This document shows, in pieces, positions 52,001-61,305 of a stretch of DNA of 64,000 nucleotides (within the stretch, counting starts at the first letter, position 1; every line of letters begins with the position of its first letter). The DNA comes from an uncultured Chitinophaga sp. (GTDB taxonomy: Bacteria > Bacteroidota > Bacteroidia > Chitinophagales > Chitinophagaceae), in assembly GCF_946479755.1 (NCBI RefSeq), contig NZ_CAMLHC010000016.1, positions 1 through 64,000 on the forward strand. Direction: 5' to 3'. The notes under the pieces are model-generated. The model made no database searches. It was not told where the DNA came from and saw only the letters and a program-made list of their open reading frames with translations. Made by a program: the position numbers and the translations under genes.

Positions 52001-52894
52001 ATGGAGGAAAACAACCGTAAAAAAAATATTCAGGCATTAGGAGTCACCATCGGCGTACATGCGCTGCTGTTAGTAGCACTGGTATTTGCCGGTTTCTCGG
52101 CGCCTCCGCCCCTGCCTGACCAGGACCTGGGGATGGAAGTCAACCTGGGCACCTCCGATGAAGGGATGGGCGATGAACAGCCGCTCAACCCGAATCCTCC
52201 CAGTGCAGCGGAATCCACTCCTGCCCCGGCGGAAAGTGAACCGGCTGCCACTGAAAAAGATAACAGCGCACCACAGGAAGTAGCCACCCAGGATGATGAA
52301 GAAGCACCGGAGATAAAAAAACCGGAGAAGCCGGTTGAAAAACCGAAAGAACTGCCTAAAAAGCTGGAGCCCAAGCCGGTCACCAAACCGGTGAAGAAAC
52401 CGGCCGCAGAGCCCAAACCTACACCTCCTGCACCCAAACCTCAGCCCAAAGCAGTTTATTCCGGCGGCAGCAGCACCAATGCCAACAGCGGCAACGGCGC
52501 ACAAGGCTCCAATAATTCCACCGGCGAGGGTAATACCGGCAAACCCGGCGACAGGGGCCAGCTCAATGGCGACCCTAACGCCAAAGGCTACACGGGCGGT
52601 GGCCTCGGTGGCGGACGCTCCGACTTCCGCCTCAATGGACGTAATCTTATCAGCCGGCCGAGCGTTACCTACGACGGCACCGAGTCCGGTTATATCGCAG
52701 TTAATATCAAAGTAGACCAGAAAGGGAACGTGATCGCCGCTACCTTCAGCATGAAAGGCTCCACCCTTAGCAACCCGCAGCTGATAGACATTGCGCGGAA
52801 AGCTGCACTTAACGGTCAATTAAAATACAATGCCAATCCGGACGCACCCGAAGTGCAGTTCGGCACTATCCGTTTTTACTTTAAAGCAGAATAA
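52001..52894 (+). CDS. TonB family energy transducer
   Basis: Inner-membrane protein that spans the periplasm and couples the proton motive force to outer-membrane receptors. The 297-residue protein has one N-terminal span (LGVTIGVHALLLVALVFAGFS, about 11-31), a long Pro/Lys/Glu-rich rod (about 85-150, KKPEKPVEKPKELPKKLEPK), an Asn/Gly/Ser-rich hinge (155-205), and a C-terminal TonB-like domain (about 225-297, GYIAVNIKVDQKGNVIAATFSMKGSTL). No exbB or exbD lies immediately upstream, where they are often found. A DUF5723 outer-membrane gene and folC follow. Confidence 0.9.
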   Translation: MEENNRKKNIQALGVTIGVHALLLVALVFAGFSAPPPLPDQDLGMEVNLGTSDEGMGDEQPLNPNPPSAAESTPAPAESEPAATEKDNSAPQEVATQDDEEAPEIKKPEKPVEKPKELPKKLEPKPVTKPVKKPAAEPKPTPPAPKPQPKAVYSGGSSTNANSGNGAQGSNNSTGEGNTGKPGDRGQLNGDPNAKGYTGGGLGGGRSDFRLNGRNLISRPSVTYDGTESGYIAVNIKVDQKGNVIAATFSMKGSTLSNPQLIDIARKAALNGQLKYNANPDAPEVQFGTIRFYFKAE

Positions 52895-53054
52895 CGACCA
52901 TATCAATTTTTGATTTACTGATTCTTTGGCCAGTGTAGAGGAGAGAGATCAAACATGCCATCTCCAGGCATCTTTTTGTCTTGTTCAACCGGGGAATCGT
53001 ATATCAAAGCGAACCAATATTATTGAGAAACCTGTCTTTTTTTATTAGCCAACG

Positions 53055-54503
53055 ATGAGAATGCACCGAATCCTGTTCAGCACTATTCTATTTTTATGGC
53101 CGGCATACGCCGCCGTGGCCCAGACATTTCCCGGCTACAATACCAGCAATTATGCCGGTATCCACGGGGTACTCTCCAATCCTGCCAGCGCGGCCGGGTA
53201 TCGTTATAAATGGGACGTGAACATTATCGGCGCCGACGTGAAAGGGGGCAACACCTACATGAAAGTACCCAAGTCCATCCTGTTTAATCCACCTCCCCGC
53301 AACAAATGGGAGCGTAACCGGGATTATTTCCTCGATACCACCGCCAACCGCCGCCAGAACGGATGGGGTATGGCTGAAATAGTGATGCCTTCTCTATTAT
53401 ACGCCATCGATGAAAAACAATCCGTTTCTTTTGTATGGCGCGTACGTGCCAGCGCCAGCGGCGGCAATCTGCCTACCCCGCTGGCCAACTTTTTCGGCAA
53501 CGACTATCCCAACATCCAATACCGTGGTAAAAACCTGAACATAGAAAAAGCAGGCGTAGGCGCCCATATCTGGAATGAACTGGGCTTCAGCTACGCCCGC
53601 ACCATCCGTGAAGGCTATACCAGCCGCTGGAAAGCCGGCGTAACAGTAAAGCTGTTGAGCGGCATCGCCGCCGGTTACGCGCAGGTGGCCAATGCCAGTT
53701 TTGTACTCAACGACAGGCGGAATGCAGACATTACCGGCGGTACCCTGCGGTATGCCTACAGTGAAGAACTGGACCACTGGCAGAAACCGTATACCCGCAA
53801 TCTCCAGCTCTTTCATAACAACGGTGTAGGCTTCGACCTCGGCGTTATCTATGAGTACCGCCCCGACAACGGCGGCTTCGGCCAGTTCGAAGGTACCGAT
53901 GCAGACGAATATAAATTCCGCCTTGGCTTGTCACTCAACGATATCGGCCGCATCAAATATCAAAAAGGCGCCAATAACACCGATCTCGATCTCCGCAAAC
54001 AGGACATCAACCCAAATGCCATCACCTACAAGGACAACGAGAGCCTGAAACAATACTCCACCCGGTTGAACCGCTATTTCACGCCTATCCCCAGCGATGA
54101 CAGCAGCTTTGTCATGGCTTTACCTGCTTCCCTCCAGCTGATGGGCGATTATAACATCGACGGCCGCTTCTTTGTGAGCGCCAACGCCATCATCGCGCTG
54201 AATGCAGGAAAAAACGGGATGGCCAGAACATATGCCATGACCCAGGTGTTAATTACACCGCGGTACGAAACCGAACTGTTTGGCGCCTATATGCCGTTTG
54301 TAGTAAACCACAACGGACAGGCAGATGTAGGGGCAGGCTTCCGTATCGGGCCACTGGTACTGGGATCTTACAGCCTTTTTACCACGCTTTTCCAACATCG
54401 CATCAACCATACAGATGCTTTCGTAGCTTTGCGGATCAACCCGGGCATGTTGGGTAAAGGCAACAAAAACAAAGGCCAGCTGGGATGCCCGGTAAATTAT
54501 TAA
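53055..54503 (+). CDS. DUF5723 family outer-membrane beta-barrel protein
   Basis: A 482-residue exported protein with signal peptide (ILFSTILFLWPAYAAVA-QT). The mature start FPGYNTSNYAGIHGVLSNPASAAGYRYKWDVNIIGADV is the pattern of DUF5723, a Bacteroidota family with predicted beta-barrel of PorV/FadL-like type. The sequence alternates polar and hydrophobic residues throughout, with aromatic girdles (for example ELGFSYARTIREGYTSRWKAGVTVKLLSG). Its C-terminus (VGAGFRIGPLVLGSYSLFTT) resembles a last beta-strand region. Function is unknown. It lies between tonB and folC on the same strand, 160 bases after tonB. Confidence 0.85.
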   Translation: MRMHRILFSTILFLWPAYAAVAQTFPGYNTSNYAGIHGVLSNPASAAGYRYKWDVNIIGADVKGGNTYMKVPKSILFNPPPRNKWERNRDYFLDTTANRRQNGWGMAEIVMPSLLYAIDEKQSVSFVWRVRASASGGNLPTPLANFFGNDYPNIQYRGKNLNIEKAGVGAHIWNELGFSYARTIREGYTSRWKAGVTVKLLSGIAAGYAQVANASFVLNDRRNADITGGTLRYAYSEELDHWQKPYTRNLQLFHNNGVGFDLGVIYEYRPDNGGFGQFEGTDADEYKFRLGLSLNDIGRIKYQKGANNTDLDLRKQDINPNAITYKDNESLKQYSTRLNRYFTPIPSDDSSFVMALPASLQLMGDYNIDGRFFVSANAIIALNAGKNGMARTYAMTQVLITPRYETELFGAYMPFVVNHNGQADVGAGFRIGPLVLGSYSLFTTLFQHRINHTDAFVALRINPGMLGKGNKNKGQLGCPVNY

Positions 54504-54512
54504 TTTACCTTT

Positions 54513-55802
54513 ATGAATGCATATCAGGAAGCACTGGACTATCTCTACGGGCAACTGCCCATGTTTACCAAAGTAGGGGCCAGCGCTTATAAAACAGACC
54601 TGCATAATACGGTCGCTTTATTACAACAGCTCAACAATCCGCAACATACCTTTAAAACCATACACGTTGCCGGGACTAACGGTAAAGGCTCTACCAGCCA
54701 TATGCTGGCGGCCATCCTGCAGCAGGCAGGTTATAAGACCGGCCTGTACACTTCCCCGCACCTCCTGGACTTCCGCGAGCGTATCCGTATCAACGGGCAG
54801 GTAGCGCCGGAGGACTTCGTGGTGAACTTCACCAACAATATGCGGCCGTTCATAGAAAGCATTGCGCCTTCCTTTTTCGAGCTGACCGTGGCCATGGCCT
54901 TCCAGTATTTTTCACAGGAGAAAGTGGACATCGCGATTATAGAAGTAGGACTGGGCGGCCGGCTGGACAGCACCAATGTGATTACGCCGGAGCTGTCTGT
55001 CATCACCAATATCAGCTTTGACCATAAAAATATCCTGGGCGATACCCTTCCCCTGATCGCTTCCGAAAAAGCCGGCATCATCAAAGCCGGTGTGCCGGTT
55101 GTAGTCAGCGAAACACAATCCGAAATACAATGGGTGTTCCGCGACAAGGCCGCCGAAACCGGCTCCCCTCTTCACTTTGCAGACCAGGAATGGATGGTGG
55201 ACGGCAGTCTTATTAAAGACAATCATCTTCAGCTAACGTTACTGGACACACGAAAAGGGACCATGCATAATATCCGGCTGGACCTCAGCGGGCAGTACCA
55301 GGAAAAAAATGTGATGGGCGTGTTGTCGGCCGTCAGGCTGTTGCAGCAACAGGGCTGGCATATTACGTGGGACCATGTGCTGGCGGCGTTGTCACATGTG
55401 CGTAAGCTCACCGGGTTGCGGGGCCGCTGGGAAGTGGTCAGCGAACATCCGCTCACGGTAATGGATGTAGGGCATAATGAAGCCGGCATCCGGGAGGTGG
55501 TACAGCAGCTGGAGCATGTCAACTACCAGCAGCTGCATATTGTCACCGGTTTTGTAAAAGATAAAGAGGTGGATAACGTATTGCCGCTGTTCCCCGCCAC
55601 GGCTACCTATTATTTCTGCCGGGCACAGATACCACGGGCCCTGGATGAAGTAGCGCTGGCGGAGATGGCTGCGCAGCACGGACTGCAGGGCCGGGCCTAC
55701 GCGTCAGTACAGGCAGCGTTGCAGGCAGCGCGGCAACATGCCAAACCGGAAGATATGATCCTGGTATGCGGCAGTTTCTTTATTGTGGCAGAAGCGATGT
55801 AA
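54513..55802 (+). CDS. folC: Folylpolyglutamate synthase/dihydrofolate synthase
   Basis: Bifunctional ligase that joins glutamate to dihydropteroate and to tetrahydrofolates. The 429-residue protein has the Mur-ligase ATP loop GTNGKGSTSHMLAAIL near residue 52, the folate loop YTSPHLLDFRERIRINGQ, EVGLGGRLDSTN, and the C-terminal domain with DVGHNEAGI. The start is ATG at 54513, nine bases after the DUF5723 stop. Its stop codon abuts the stop of the convergent Nudix gene with no spacer. Confidence 0.95.
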   Translation: MNAYQEALDYLYGQLPMFTKVGASAYKTDLHNTVALLQQLNNPQHTFKTIHVAGTNGKGSTSHMLAAILQQAGYKTGLYTSPHLLDFRERIRINGQVAPEDFVVNFTNNMRPFIESIAPSFFELTVAMAFQYFSQEKVDIAIIEVGLGGRLDSTNVITPELSVITNISFDHKNILGDTLPLIASEKAGIIKAGVPVVVSETQSEIQWVFRDKAAETGSPLHFADQEWMVDGSLIKDNHLQLTLLDTRKGTMHNIRLDLSGQYQEKNVMGVLSAVRLLQQQGWHITWDHVLAALSHVRKLTGLRGRWEVVSEHPLTVMDVGHNEAGIREVVQQLEHVNYQQLHIVTGFVKDKEVDNVLPLFPATATYYFCRAQIPRALDEVALAEMAAQHGLQGRAYASVQAALQAARQHAKPEDMILVCGSFFIVAEAM

Positions 55803-56360
55803 TTATTTCATTTCCATACGTCCCATGTGCAGCAGCGCGTAACAGAGGCCTGTCACATGCAGGCTGTGGACTATTTTATTGTCCAGTATCAGCTGTTGCA
55901 CTTCGGGAACAGACATCAGCACCACTTCAATTTCTTCGTTGTGGTCCAGCTGTTGTTCTTTCACTTTACGGCCGCCGGTAGCGAGGAACATATGTGTGTA
56001 GTTGTTACTGGAGGCCGTATTGGCAGCCACCTTCCCCAATGGGATCAATTCTTTGAATTCATAGCCGGTTTCTTCCAGCAGTTCGCGTTCCATGGCAAAC
56101 TCCGGAGAGGGATCTGTGGCGTCCATGGTACCGCCGGGGATTTCCAGCAACGTCTGACCGATCCCCTGCCGGTATTGGCGGATCATGATCACCTGGCCGT
56201 CTTCCGTGAGGGCTACGGCATTTACCCAGTCGTTGTATTCCAGTACGTAGTAAGGTTCTACAATGGTCCCCTGCGGGGTAATACATTTGTCTTTACGCGC
56301 GGTTAACCAATCGTCTTTGAAAAGATATTCAGACGACAGCAGTTTCCAGTCCATATTCAT
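55803..56360 (-). CDS. Nudix hydrolase (ADP-ribose pyrophosphatase-like)
   Basis: Nudix pyrophosphatase of 185 residues. The Nudix box begins GGTMD, runs through EFAMERELLEETGYE, and has the RELxEE catalytic glutamates. The preceding VIMIRQYRQGIGQTLLEIPGG and the N-terminal half (YYVLEYNDWVNAVALTEDGQ) are typical of ADP-ribose/ADP-sugar pyrophosphatases (NudF/TrgB group). The exact substrate is unproven. It is convergent with folC (adjacent stop codons) and is followed upstream by the DinB-like and ABC genes on the same strand, only nine bases after the DinB-like gene. Confidence 0.92.
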   Translation of the reverse strand: MNMDWKLLSSEYLFKDDWLTARKDKCITPQGTIVEPYYVLEYNDWVNAVALTEDGQVIMIRQYRQGIGQTLLEIPGGTMDATDPSPEFAMERELLEETGYEFKELIPLGKVAANTASSNNYTHMFLATGGRKVKEQQLDHNEEIEVVLMSVPEVQQLILDNKIVHSLHVTGLCYALLHMGRMEMK

Positions 56361-56369
56361 AATAATACT

Positions 56370-56897
56370 TTACCAGTTCATGCGTTCCTTCAGTCCCTGT
56401 ATATGGCCGAGGTGGTGCTTTCCGTGCCAGGCATAGTTAGCGGCTACGGTTTTCATATTAAAGCGCCGGCCATGTTCCGGGTGAATGAAAGAGCGTTCCC
56501 ATTGTTCGGGTGTCAGGCGGTCCATAAGGTTGGCCCAACGGGTGTGCAGGGCATGCAACAGCGTGACAGACACATTGATGGGTGTATTTTTCACGTCTTC
56601 CAGTTCAGCCCATGCCGCTTCATCGTATGGTTTAATAATAGGTTTCTCTTCTGTCAGTGCCATTTTCATGCGGGTAATAGCGTTGATATGGCTGTCTGCC
56701 AGATGATGTACCACCTGTGTGATATTCCAGCCGCCGGGCCGGTAGGGCTTCTGCAGCTGGAAAGCGTCCAGGTTTTGCACGGCCATTTCCACCAGGGTGG
56801 GCAGGTCGCGGATATCGTTGATATACTCCCGCAGCATGGCGGGACTATAATCCGGCAGCGGTTCAAAACGACCAATAGGATATTGTAATGCTTCCAT
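56370..56897 (-). CDS. bstA: DinB/YfiT-like metal-dependent protein (putative bacillithiol S-transferase)
   Basis: A four-helix DinB-fold protein of 175 residues resembling Bacillus YfiT/BstA, which conjugates bacillithiol to electrophiles. The nickel/zinc triad can be read from HHLADSH near residue 65 and WHGKHHLGHI near 158. The presence of bshB1 in this window supports bacillithiol use. The assignment is by pattern; other DinB proteins have different or unknown thiols. It lies 11 bases after the ABC ATPase gene and nine before the Nudix gene, giving a three-gene minus-strand unit. Confidence 0.85.
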   Translation of the reverse strand: MEALQYPIGRFEPLPDYSPAMLREYINDIRDLPTLVEMAVQNLDAFQLQKPYRPGGWNITQVVHHLADSHINAITRMKMALTEEKPIIKPYDEAAWAELEDVKNTPINVSVTLLHALHTRWANLMDRLTPEQWERSFIHPEHGRRFNMKTVAANYAWHGKHHLGHIQGLKERMNW

Positions 56898-56908
56898 AAG
56901 CGGGTTTA

Positions 56909-57673
56909 TTAAGACTCGCGAAGATCTTTCCCGGTAAGATGGATAAATACATCTTCCAGGTTGGCCTTCTTCACTTCTTTGCTACGCTCGAACCCTTTGG
57001 ATACGAGGTTATCGATGAGGGCGTCGGGCGAGTCGATAGCGATCACCTGTCCGCTGTCCACGATGGCGCAGCGGTCACACAGAAATTCAGCTTCGTCCAT
57101 ATAATGGGTGGTGATCACCACGGTGGTGCCCTGTGCCCTTACCTGCAGGATCAGGTCCCACAGATTGCGTCTTGCCTGTGGATCGAGGCCGGTAGTGGGC
57201 TCGTCGAGGAAGATGATGCGGGGCTTGTTGATCAGCGTGGTGGCAATAGAGAAACGTTGTTTCTGGCCACCGGAGAGTTCTTTGTATTTCGCTTTTGCCT
57301 TGTCTTCCAGGTTGAAGAGGCGCAGCAGCTCGATAGGCTGTACCGGCTGGTTGTACAGGCCGCCGAACATCTCGATGAGTTCTACGAGATTGAGCCCGGG
57401 GTAATACCCGGAGCTCTGCAGCTGTACGCCGATGATTTTTTTAATATCGTTGGGAGCGGTGTCCAGGTCGAATCCGCCGACGGTCACCTGGCCTTCCGTT
57501 TTTTCGCGTAATGTTTCAATGATCTCAAGGGTGGTGGACTTACCGGCGCCGTTAGGGCCTAACAGACCGAATATCTCATGTTCGTACACGTCAAAGCTGA
57601 TACCCTTTACTGCGGTGAATTCCCCGTATTTTTTCACCAGGTTCCTCACCTCAATGATCTTGTTCTTTTCCAT
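56909..57673 (-). CDS. ABC transporter ATP-binding protein
   Basis: ATPase subunit of an ABC transporter, 254 residues. Walker A GPNGAGKST (about residue 37), the Q-loop in VQLQSSGYYPGLN, signature LSGGQKQRFSIA, Walker B RIIFLDEPTTGLD and the H-loop VITTHYMD are all present. The sequence is of the DRA/NodI/ABC-2 export class (LREKTEGQVTVGGFDLD). No permease gene lies next to it in the window, which is unusual; the partner must be elsewhere. It starts a short minus-strand run with the DinB-like and Nudix genes. Confidence 0.92.
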   Translation of the reverse strand: MEKNKIIEVRNLVKKYGEFTAVKGISFDVYEHEIFGLLGPNGAGKSTTLEIIETLREKTEGQVTVGGFDLDTAPNDIKKIIGVQLQSSGYYPGLNLVELIEMFGGLYNQPVQPIELLRLFNLEDKAKAKYKELSGGQKQRFSIATTLINKPRIIFLDEPTTGLDPQARRNLWDLILQVRAQGTTVVITTHYMDEAEFLCDRCAIVDSGQVIAIDSPDALIDNLVSKGFERSKEVKKANLEDVFIHLTGKDLRES

Positions 57674-57694
57674 GCCACCAAATTATAAAAGATT

Positions 57695-57867
57695 TACGGA
57701 TTTTGAGATTTACAGATTTTCAAATTTGGGGGTTTGGGATGACGAGCACCCAGAAACATTTTTTATTTTAATATCTAAATATTTGATTATTATATTTATT
57801 AAAATAAAGGGTAGGTTCCGCTCTTTAAATCCCGAAATCCTAAAATCTGTAAATCCTAAAATCCGTA
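57695..57867. repeat. Long AT-rich palindrome between divergent ABC and CAP genes
   Basis: The left arm (57695-57720) and the reverse complement of the right arm (57842-57867) agree at 24 of 26 positions, with the core TACGGATTTT...ATTTACAGATTTT. The arms are 121 bases apart. The core repeats twice within each arm. The same words recur at 11321 and 48242. The stretch between (57721-57841) shows no gene. Confidence 0.6.
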
Positions 57868-57873
57868 GTTCAG

Positions 57874-58362
57874 TTAGTGCTTAATGAACACTTGTGTAAA
57901 GAAGGTGATCCTTCCTTTACCGGCGGTGCCGATACCGATCATGTTATAGTCCCCCAGCATATTGCGCCGGTGGCCCGGACTTTTGATCCAGCCATCCACA
58001 ACGGCCTGGGCGTCGAGGGTGCCATAAGCCACGTTTTCCGCGGCGGCGCCTACCCTGCCCATCTTTTTGGTGATGTAGGCCACGCGGTCCTCAAAACCTT
58101 CGTGCCCGAAACCGGTGCTGCCGTTAGCCATATCGCGGCTGTGGCGGCGTGCCTGCTGGCTGATGGTTTCATCCAGCTGCAACGGTTTCAGCCCTTTGGA
58201 CTGACGGAATTTGTTGGTGTAATAGAGGATTTGTTCATCGAGACTTCCTCCTGTTGCGGTGCTGTCTGCACGGCTGGTGGCACGTGAACACGCGCTTACC
58301 TGGAATGCGGCAAACATGGCGAGCAGTAGTACAAGGACACTGCGGCTTTTCAAAATGGACAT
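57874..58362 (-). CDS. CAP/SCP-domain lipoprotein
   Basis: A 162-residue exported CAP-superfamily protein (cysteine-rich secretory, antigen 5, PR-1 fold). The signal VLVLLLAMFAAFQVSAC suggests a lipid-anchored Cys before SRATSR. The CAP core starts at EQILYYTNKFRQSKGLKPLQLDETISQQARRHSRDMANGS; the family's His residues appear in ARRHSRD and PGHRRNML, and ENVAYG is present. Bacterial members are secreted proteins of unknown role. It stands alone between repeats. Confidence 0.9.
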   Translation of the reverse strand: MSILKSRSVLVLLLAMFAAFQVSACSRATSRADSTATGGSLDEQILYYTNKFRQSKGLKPLQLDETISQQARRHSRDMANGSTGFGHEGFEDRVAYITKKMGRVGAAAENVAYGTLDAQAVVDGWIKSPGHRRNMLGDYNMIGIGTAGKGRITFFTQVFIKH

Positions 58363-58460
58363 AAAATTGATGGTTAATAATGATAACTAACAGCGTGTAA
58401 GCAAGCGCTGTACCAAATTATCCAGCGTGGATAAATTGTTGGGAGCGCTTTCAAAAAACG

Positions 58461-58494
58461 AAGGCCCGGACGTCGCTATTGTACGCCCGGGCCT
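58461..58494. terminator. fbp terminator (bidirectional)
   Basis: Arms AGGCCCGGACGT and ACGCCCGGGCCT pair with one mismatch around a short loop, followed by TTTTTTG on the plus strand and CGTTTTTTG after the stem on the minus strand. It lies about 35 bases past the fbp stop codon. Confidence 0.75.
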
Positions 58495-58527
58495 TTTTTG
58501 ATATGCAATTAACAAAGCGTGTTTCCG

Positions 58528-59538
58528 CTATTTGTTCATGATGTCTTTCCAGGTCTCCATCATGTTTTTGGAACCGATAAAAATGGGCACCCGCTGGTGC
58601 AGCTGTACCGGTTTCAGTTCCAGCAGGCGCTGACGGCTGTTGGCCATAGACATCCCGCCGGCCTTTTCCATGAGGAAAGACATGGGGTTACACTCGTAGC
58701 AGAGCCGCAGGCGGCCTGATTTGTACTTACCGAAGGCGGGATACATGAAGATACCACCCTGAATGAGCGTACGGTGTATTTCCGCTACCATGCAGCCTAC
58801 AAAGCGGTGCCGGTAGATACGGTCGTTTTCATCCCTCGCCATAAAATGATCGATGGACTGGCGTACTTTCTCTTCATACAGGTGATAGTAACCTACGTTG
58901 ACGGAGAAGATATCGCTTTCCGGCGGGCATTTCAGGTTGGGGTGCGACAGGCAGAACTCCCCGATGGAAGGATCGAGGGTAAAGCCCTGCACACTGCGGC
59001 GGGTAGCATATACCATCATCGTGGAAGATCCGTAGATGATATATCCGGCGGCAATCTGCTGGGTGCCCGGCTGCAGGAAGTCCTCCAGGTTACACTCCTC
59101 TCCTTCCGGCGACAGGCGGCGGTATACGGAAAAGATAGTGCCGATGGACACGTTTACATCAATATTGCTGGAGCCGTCCAACGGATCGAGCAATACTACA
59201 TATTTGGATTTTTTAGAGTGTTCGTCATTGAAGGCGATAAAATGCTCTTCTTCCTCAGAAGCGCACCCGCAGCAGTAAATACTGGTGCGCAGTGAGTTGA
59301 TAAACTGTTCGTTGGCAAATTCGTCGAGCTTCTTTACGGATTCCCCCTGAACATTGGTCTTTCCGGCTTCGCCGAGGATATCGGCGATACCGGCCTTGTT
59401 TACCTCCACATTTACCCTTTTAGCCGCCAGGCCAATATCACGCAGTAAGCCTGACAACTGGCCGGTAGCACCGGGATAGTTACGTAACTCCTGGATGGTG
59501 AATTCATCCAGCGTCATTACTTTTTCCTTGTGATTCAT
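58528..59538 (-). CDS. fbp: Fructose-1,6-bisphosphatase, class I
   Basis: Gluconeogenic phosphatase that hydrolyses fructose 1,6-bisphosphate to fructose 6-phosphate. The 336-residue protein has the metal-binding LDPLDGSSNIDVNVSIGTIF near residue 125, and a C-terminal AGGMSMANSRQRLLEL that follows the substrate loop (GRLRLCYECNPMSFLMEKAGG). An unusual run of Cys residues is found in TSIYCCGCASEEEEH near residue 88. The ATG at 59538 is chosen; an inner ATG seven codons later would also fit. Monocistronic, divergent from aspartate kinase. Confidence 0.95.
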   Translation of the reverse strand: MNHKEKVMTLDEFTIQELRNYPGATGQLSGLLRDIGLAAKRVNVEVNKAGIADILGEAGKTNVQGESVKKLDEFANEQFINSLRTSIYCCGCASEEEEHFIAFNDEHSKKSKYVVLLDPLDGSSNIDVNVSIGTIFSVYRRLSPEGEECNLEDFLQPGTQQIAAGYIIYGSSTMMVYATRRSVQGFTLDPSIGEFCLSHPNLKCPPESDIFSVNVGYYHLYEEKVRQSIDHFMARDENDRIYRHRFVGCMVAEIHRTLIQGGIFMYPAFGKYKSGRLRLCYECNPMSFLMEKAGGMSMANSRQRLLELKPVQLHQRVPIFIGSKNMMETWKDIMNK

Positions 59539-59642
59539 AACGTTATTTCAGTTTTCCGGGACGAAATTAACGGAATAAGCGCTTATTTTAAAGGAAATGT
59601 CATTTCTCTGTAAACAGATTTTAAAACAATTCTAAACTTGCC

Positions 59643-59650
59643 GTACTTTG
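59643..59650 (+). promoter_or_regulatory. Putative promoter -7 box of aspartate kinase
   Basis: GTACTTTG lies 32 bases before the ATG; TTTT at 59619-59622 stands 20 bases upstream as a one-mismatch -33 box. The match is moderate. Confidence 0.38.
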
Positions 59651-59681
59651 CCAAATAATTTTTAAAAGGACAAACTATCAT

Positions 59682-60950
59682 ATGAAGGTTTTCAAGTTTG
59701 GCGGCGCAAGTTTAGAAAGTGTTGAACGCATTAAGCAAGTAGCACAGATCGTCCAGTCATTTCCGGACGACAAACTCCTGATCGTTATCTCTGCCATGGG
59801 GAAAACGACCAATGAACTCGAAAAGGTGGCACAGAACTTTTACATGCGTAAAAGGGAAATAGCCGCCCAGCTGTTGTACAATGTGGAACAGCAACATATC
59901 CAGGTGGCCGAGTCCCTGCTGGGCACCCGCGAGCATCCGCTCTTCGTGCAACTGCAGCAGTTCTTTACCGAAGCGGAATGGACGCTGGGCGAAAAACCGC
60001 TGCGGGCATATGATTACTACTACGATCAGCTGGTAGGCATGGGCGAACTGCTCAGCACTGCCATCGTCAGCGCCTTCTTTAACACCATAGGCTTATCCAA
60101 TACCTGGGTGGACGTCCGGGACGTGTTCCGCACAGACGATAACTTCCGGGACGCCAATATCGACTGGACTTTTACCCAGAAACAGGTAACGGAAAAAGTA
60201 GTGCCGCTGTTCAACCAGACCAATATCGTCATTGCGCAGGGCTTCATCGGCAGCACCGACCAGAACGAAAGCGTTACACTGGGCAGGGAAGGCTCCGACT
60301 ATTCCGCCGCCGTATTCGCCAACATGCTCGACGCCGAAAGCCAGACCATCTGGAAAGACGTAGAAGGTCTCAAAAACGCTGACCCGAAACTGTTCCCCAA
60401 TACGGTCAACATCCCGGAGATCAGCTACGGCGAGGTGATTGAAATGGCCTACTACGGTGCGCAGGTGATCCACCCGAAGACCATCAAACCCCTGCAGAAC
60501 AAACAGATCCCGTTGCTGGTGAAATGTTTTCTCGATAAGAACCTGCCCGGCACCATCATCAAGGAACAGGCAGACACCCGTCAGCTGCCGCCCATCATCG
60601 TACTGAAAAGAAACCAGGTACTGCTGACGCTGACGTCCAAAGACTACGCGTTTATCACAGAAGATAAAATCAGCGACATCTACGAAACGTTCCATCGCCT
60701 AAAAGTGAAGATCAACCTGATGCAGAACGGGGCCATCACCTTCTCCTGCTGCATTGACCACAACCCGGAAAAGATTGAGCTGCTGATAAAGGCGCTGCAT
60801 AACGACTTTAAAATTTCCTATAACGAAGCGCTGGAACTGCTGACCGTACGTTATTACCAGGACGGCCTCCTCGAGGACCTCAGCAACCACCACACCGTAC
60901 TGCTGGAACAACGTTCCAAAGTAACCGTGCAACGGCTGCTCAAGAAATAA
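59682..60950 (+). CDS. Aspartate kinase
   Basis: Monofunctional aspartokinase that makes aspartyl phosphate, entry to lysine, threonine, methionine and diaminopimelate. The 422-residue protein starts with the nucleotide motif KFGGASLES (Ala for the usual Thr of KFGGTS), has LGREGSDYSAAVFANML near residue 205, and WKDVEGLKNADPKLFPN. Two C-terminal ACT-type regulatory domains lie at about 300-415 (LLTLTSKDYAFITEDKISDIYETFHRLKVKINLMQNGAITFSCCI). It is monocistronic; which product feeds back cannot be seen. Confidence 0.93.
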   Translation: MKVFKFGGASLESVERIKQVAQIVQSFPDDKLLIVISAMGKTTNELEKVAQNFYMRKREIAAQLLYNVEQQHIQVAESLLGTREHPLFVQLQQFFTEAEWTLGEKPLRAYDYYYDQLVGMGELLSTAIVSAFFNTIGLSNTWVDVRDVFRTDDNFRDANIDWTFTQKQVTEKVVPLFNQTNIVIAQGFIGSTDQNESVTLGREGSDYSAAVFANMLDAESQTIWKDVEGLKNADPKLFPNTVNIPEISYGEVIEMAYYGAQVIHPKTIKPLQNKQIPLLVKCFLDKNLPGTIIKEQADTRQLPPIIVLKRNQVLLTLTSKDYAFITEDKISDIYETFHRLKVKINLMQNGAITFSCCIDHNPEKIELLIKALHNDFKISYNEALELLTVRYYQDGLLEDLSNHHTVLLEQRSKVTVQRLLKK

Positions 60951-60951
60951 C

Positions 60952-61108
60952 TTCTCGCCAGGCGCGCTAAGTGCTTGCCCGCGTTTTAAGATAATTAAGA
61001 GCGCAAAGACTTGAAGATCACCTTTTGCTGACTGTATTATAATTATACTGTCAGGTGATCAATCGCTCTTTGCGCTCTTACTTAAAACCTTAGCAAGCTT
61101 TGCGAGAA
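60952..61108. repeat. Nested palindromic element after aspartate kinase
   Basis: The centre has arms 60996-61023 and 61053-61080 that match in two blocks (TAAGAGCGCAAAGA and GATCACCT). Outside them TTCTCGC, GCTTGC and GTTTTAAG (60952-60990) are mirrored by CTTAAAAC, GCAAGC and GCGAGAA (61080-61108). It is likely the terminator of aspartate kinase and shares GCAAAG/CTTTGCG words with the repeat at 19-94. Confidence 0.6.
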
Positions 61109-61305
61109 AAAACCGTTTATCCCCGGATTTTAACAACCATACCATTCCCCGTTTCCAAATCAATTCCCTGCTTAATTTTACATTGGTTTCCACTGCTTTG
61201 AGATCGGAACAGGTGCCCTCCAGCCCCCACAGGAAATTTTTTTTTGCCCGGAGGTGCAACCTTTTTCAGGGAGGGTCGTCTTTAAGATGTAAAAAGTGCT
61301 ATAAG

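Noticed and set aside
61183..61305. N-terminal extension of the small exported protein
   Set aside because: The ATG at 61306 begins a proper signal peptide; the 41 upstream codons would bury it behind a basic, Cys-containing stretch.
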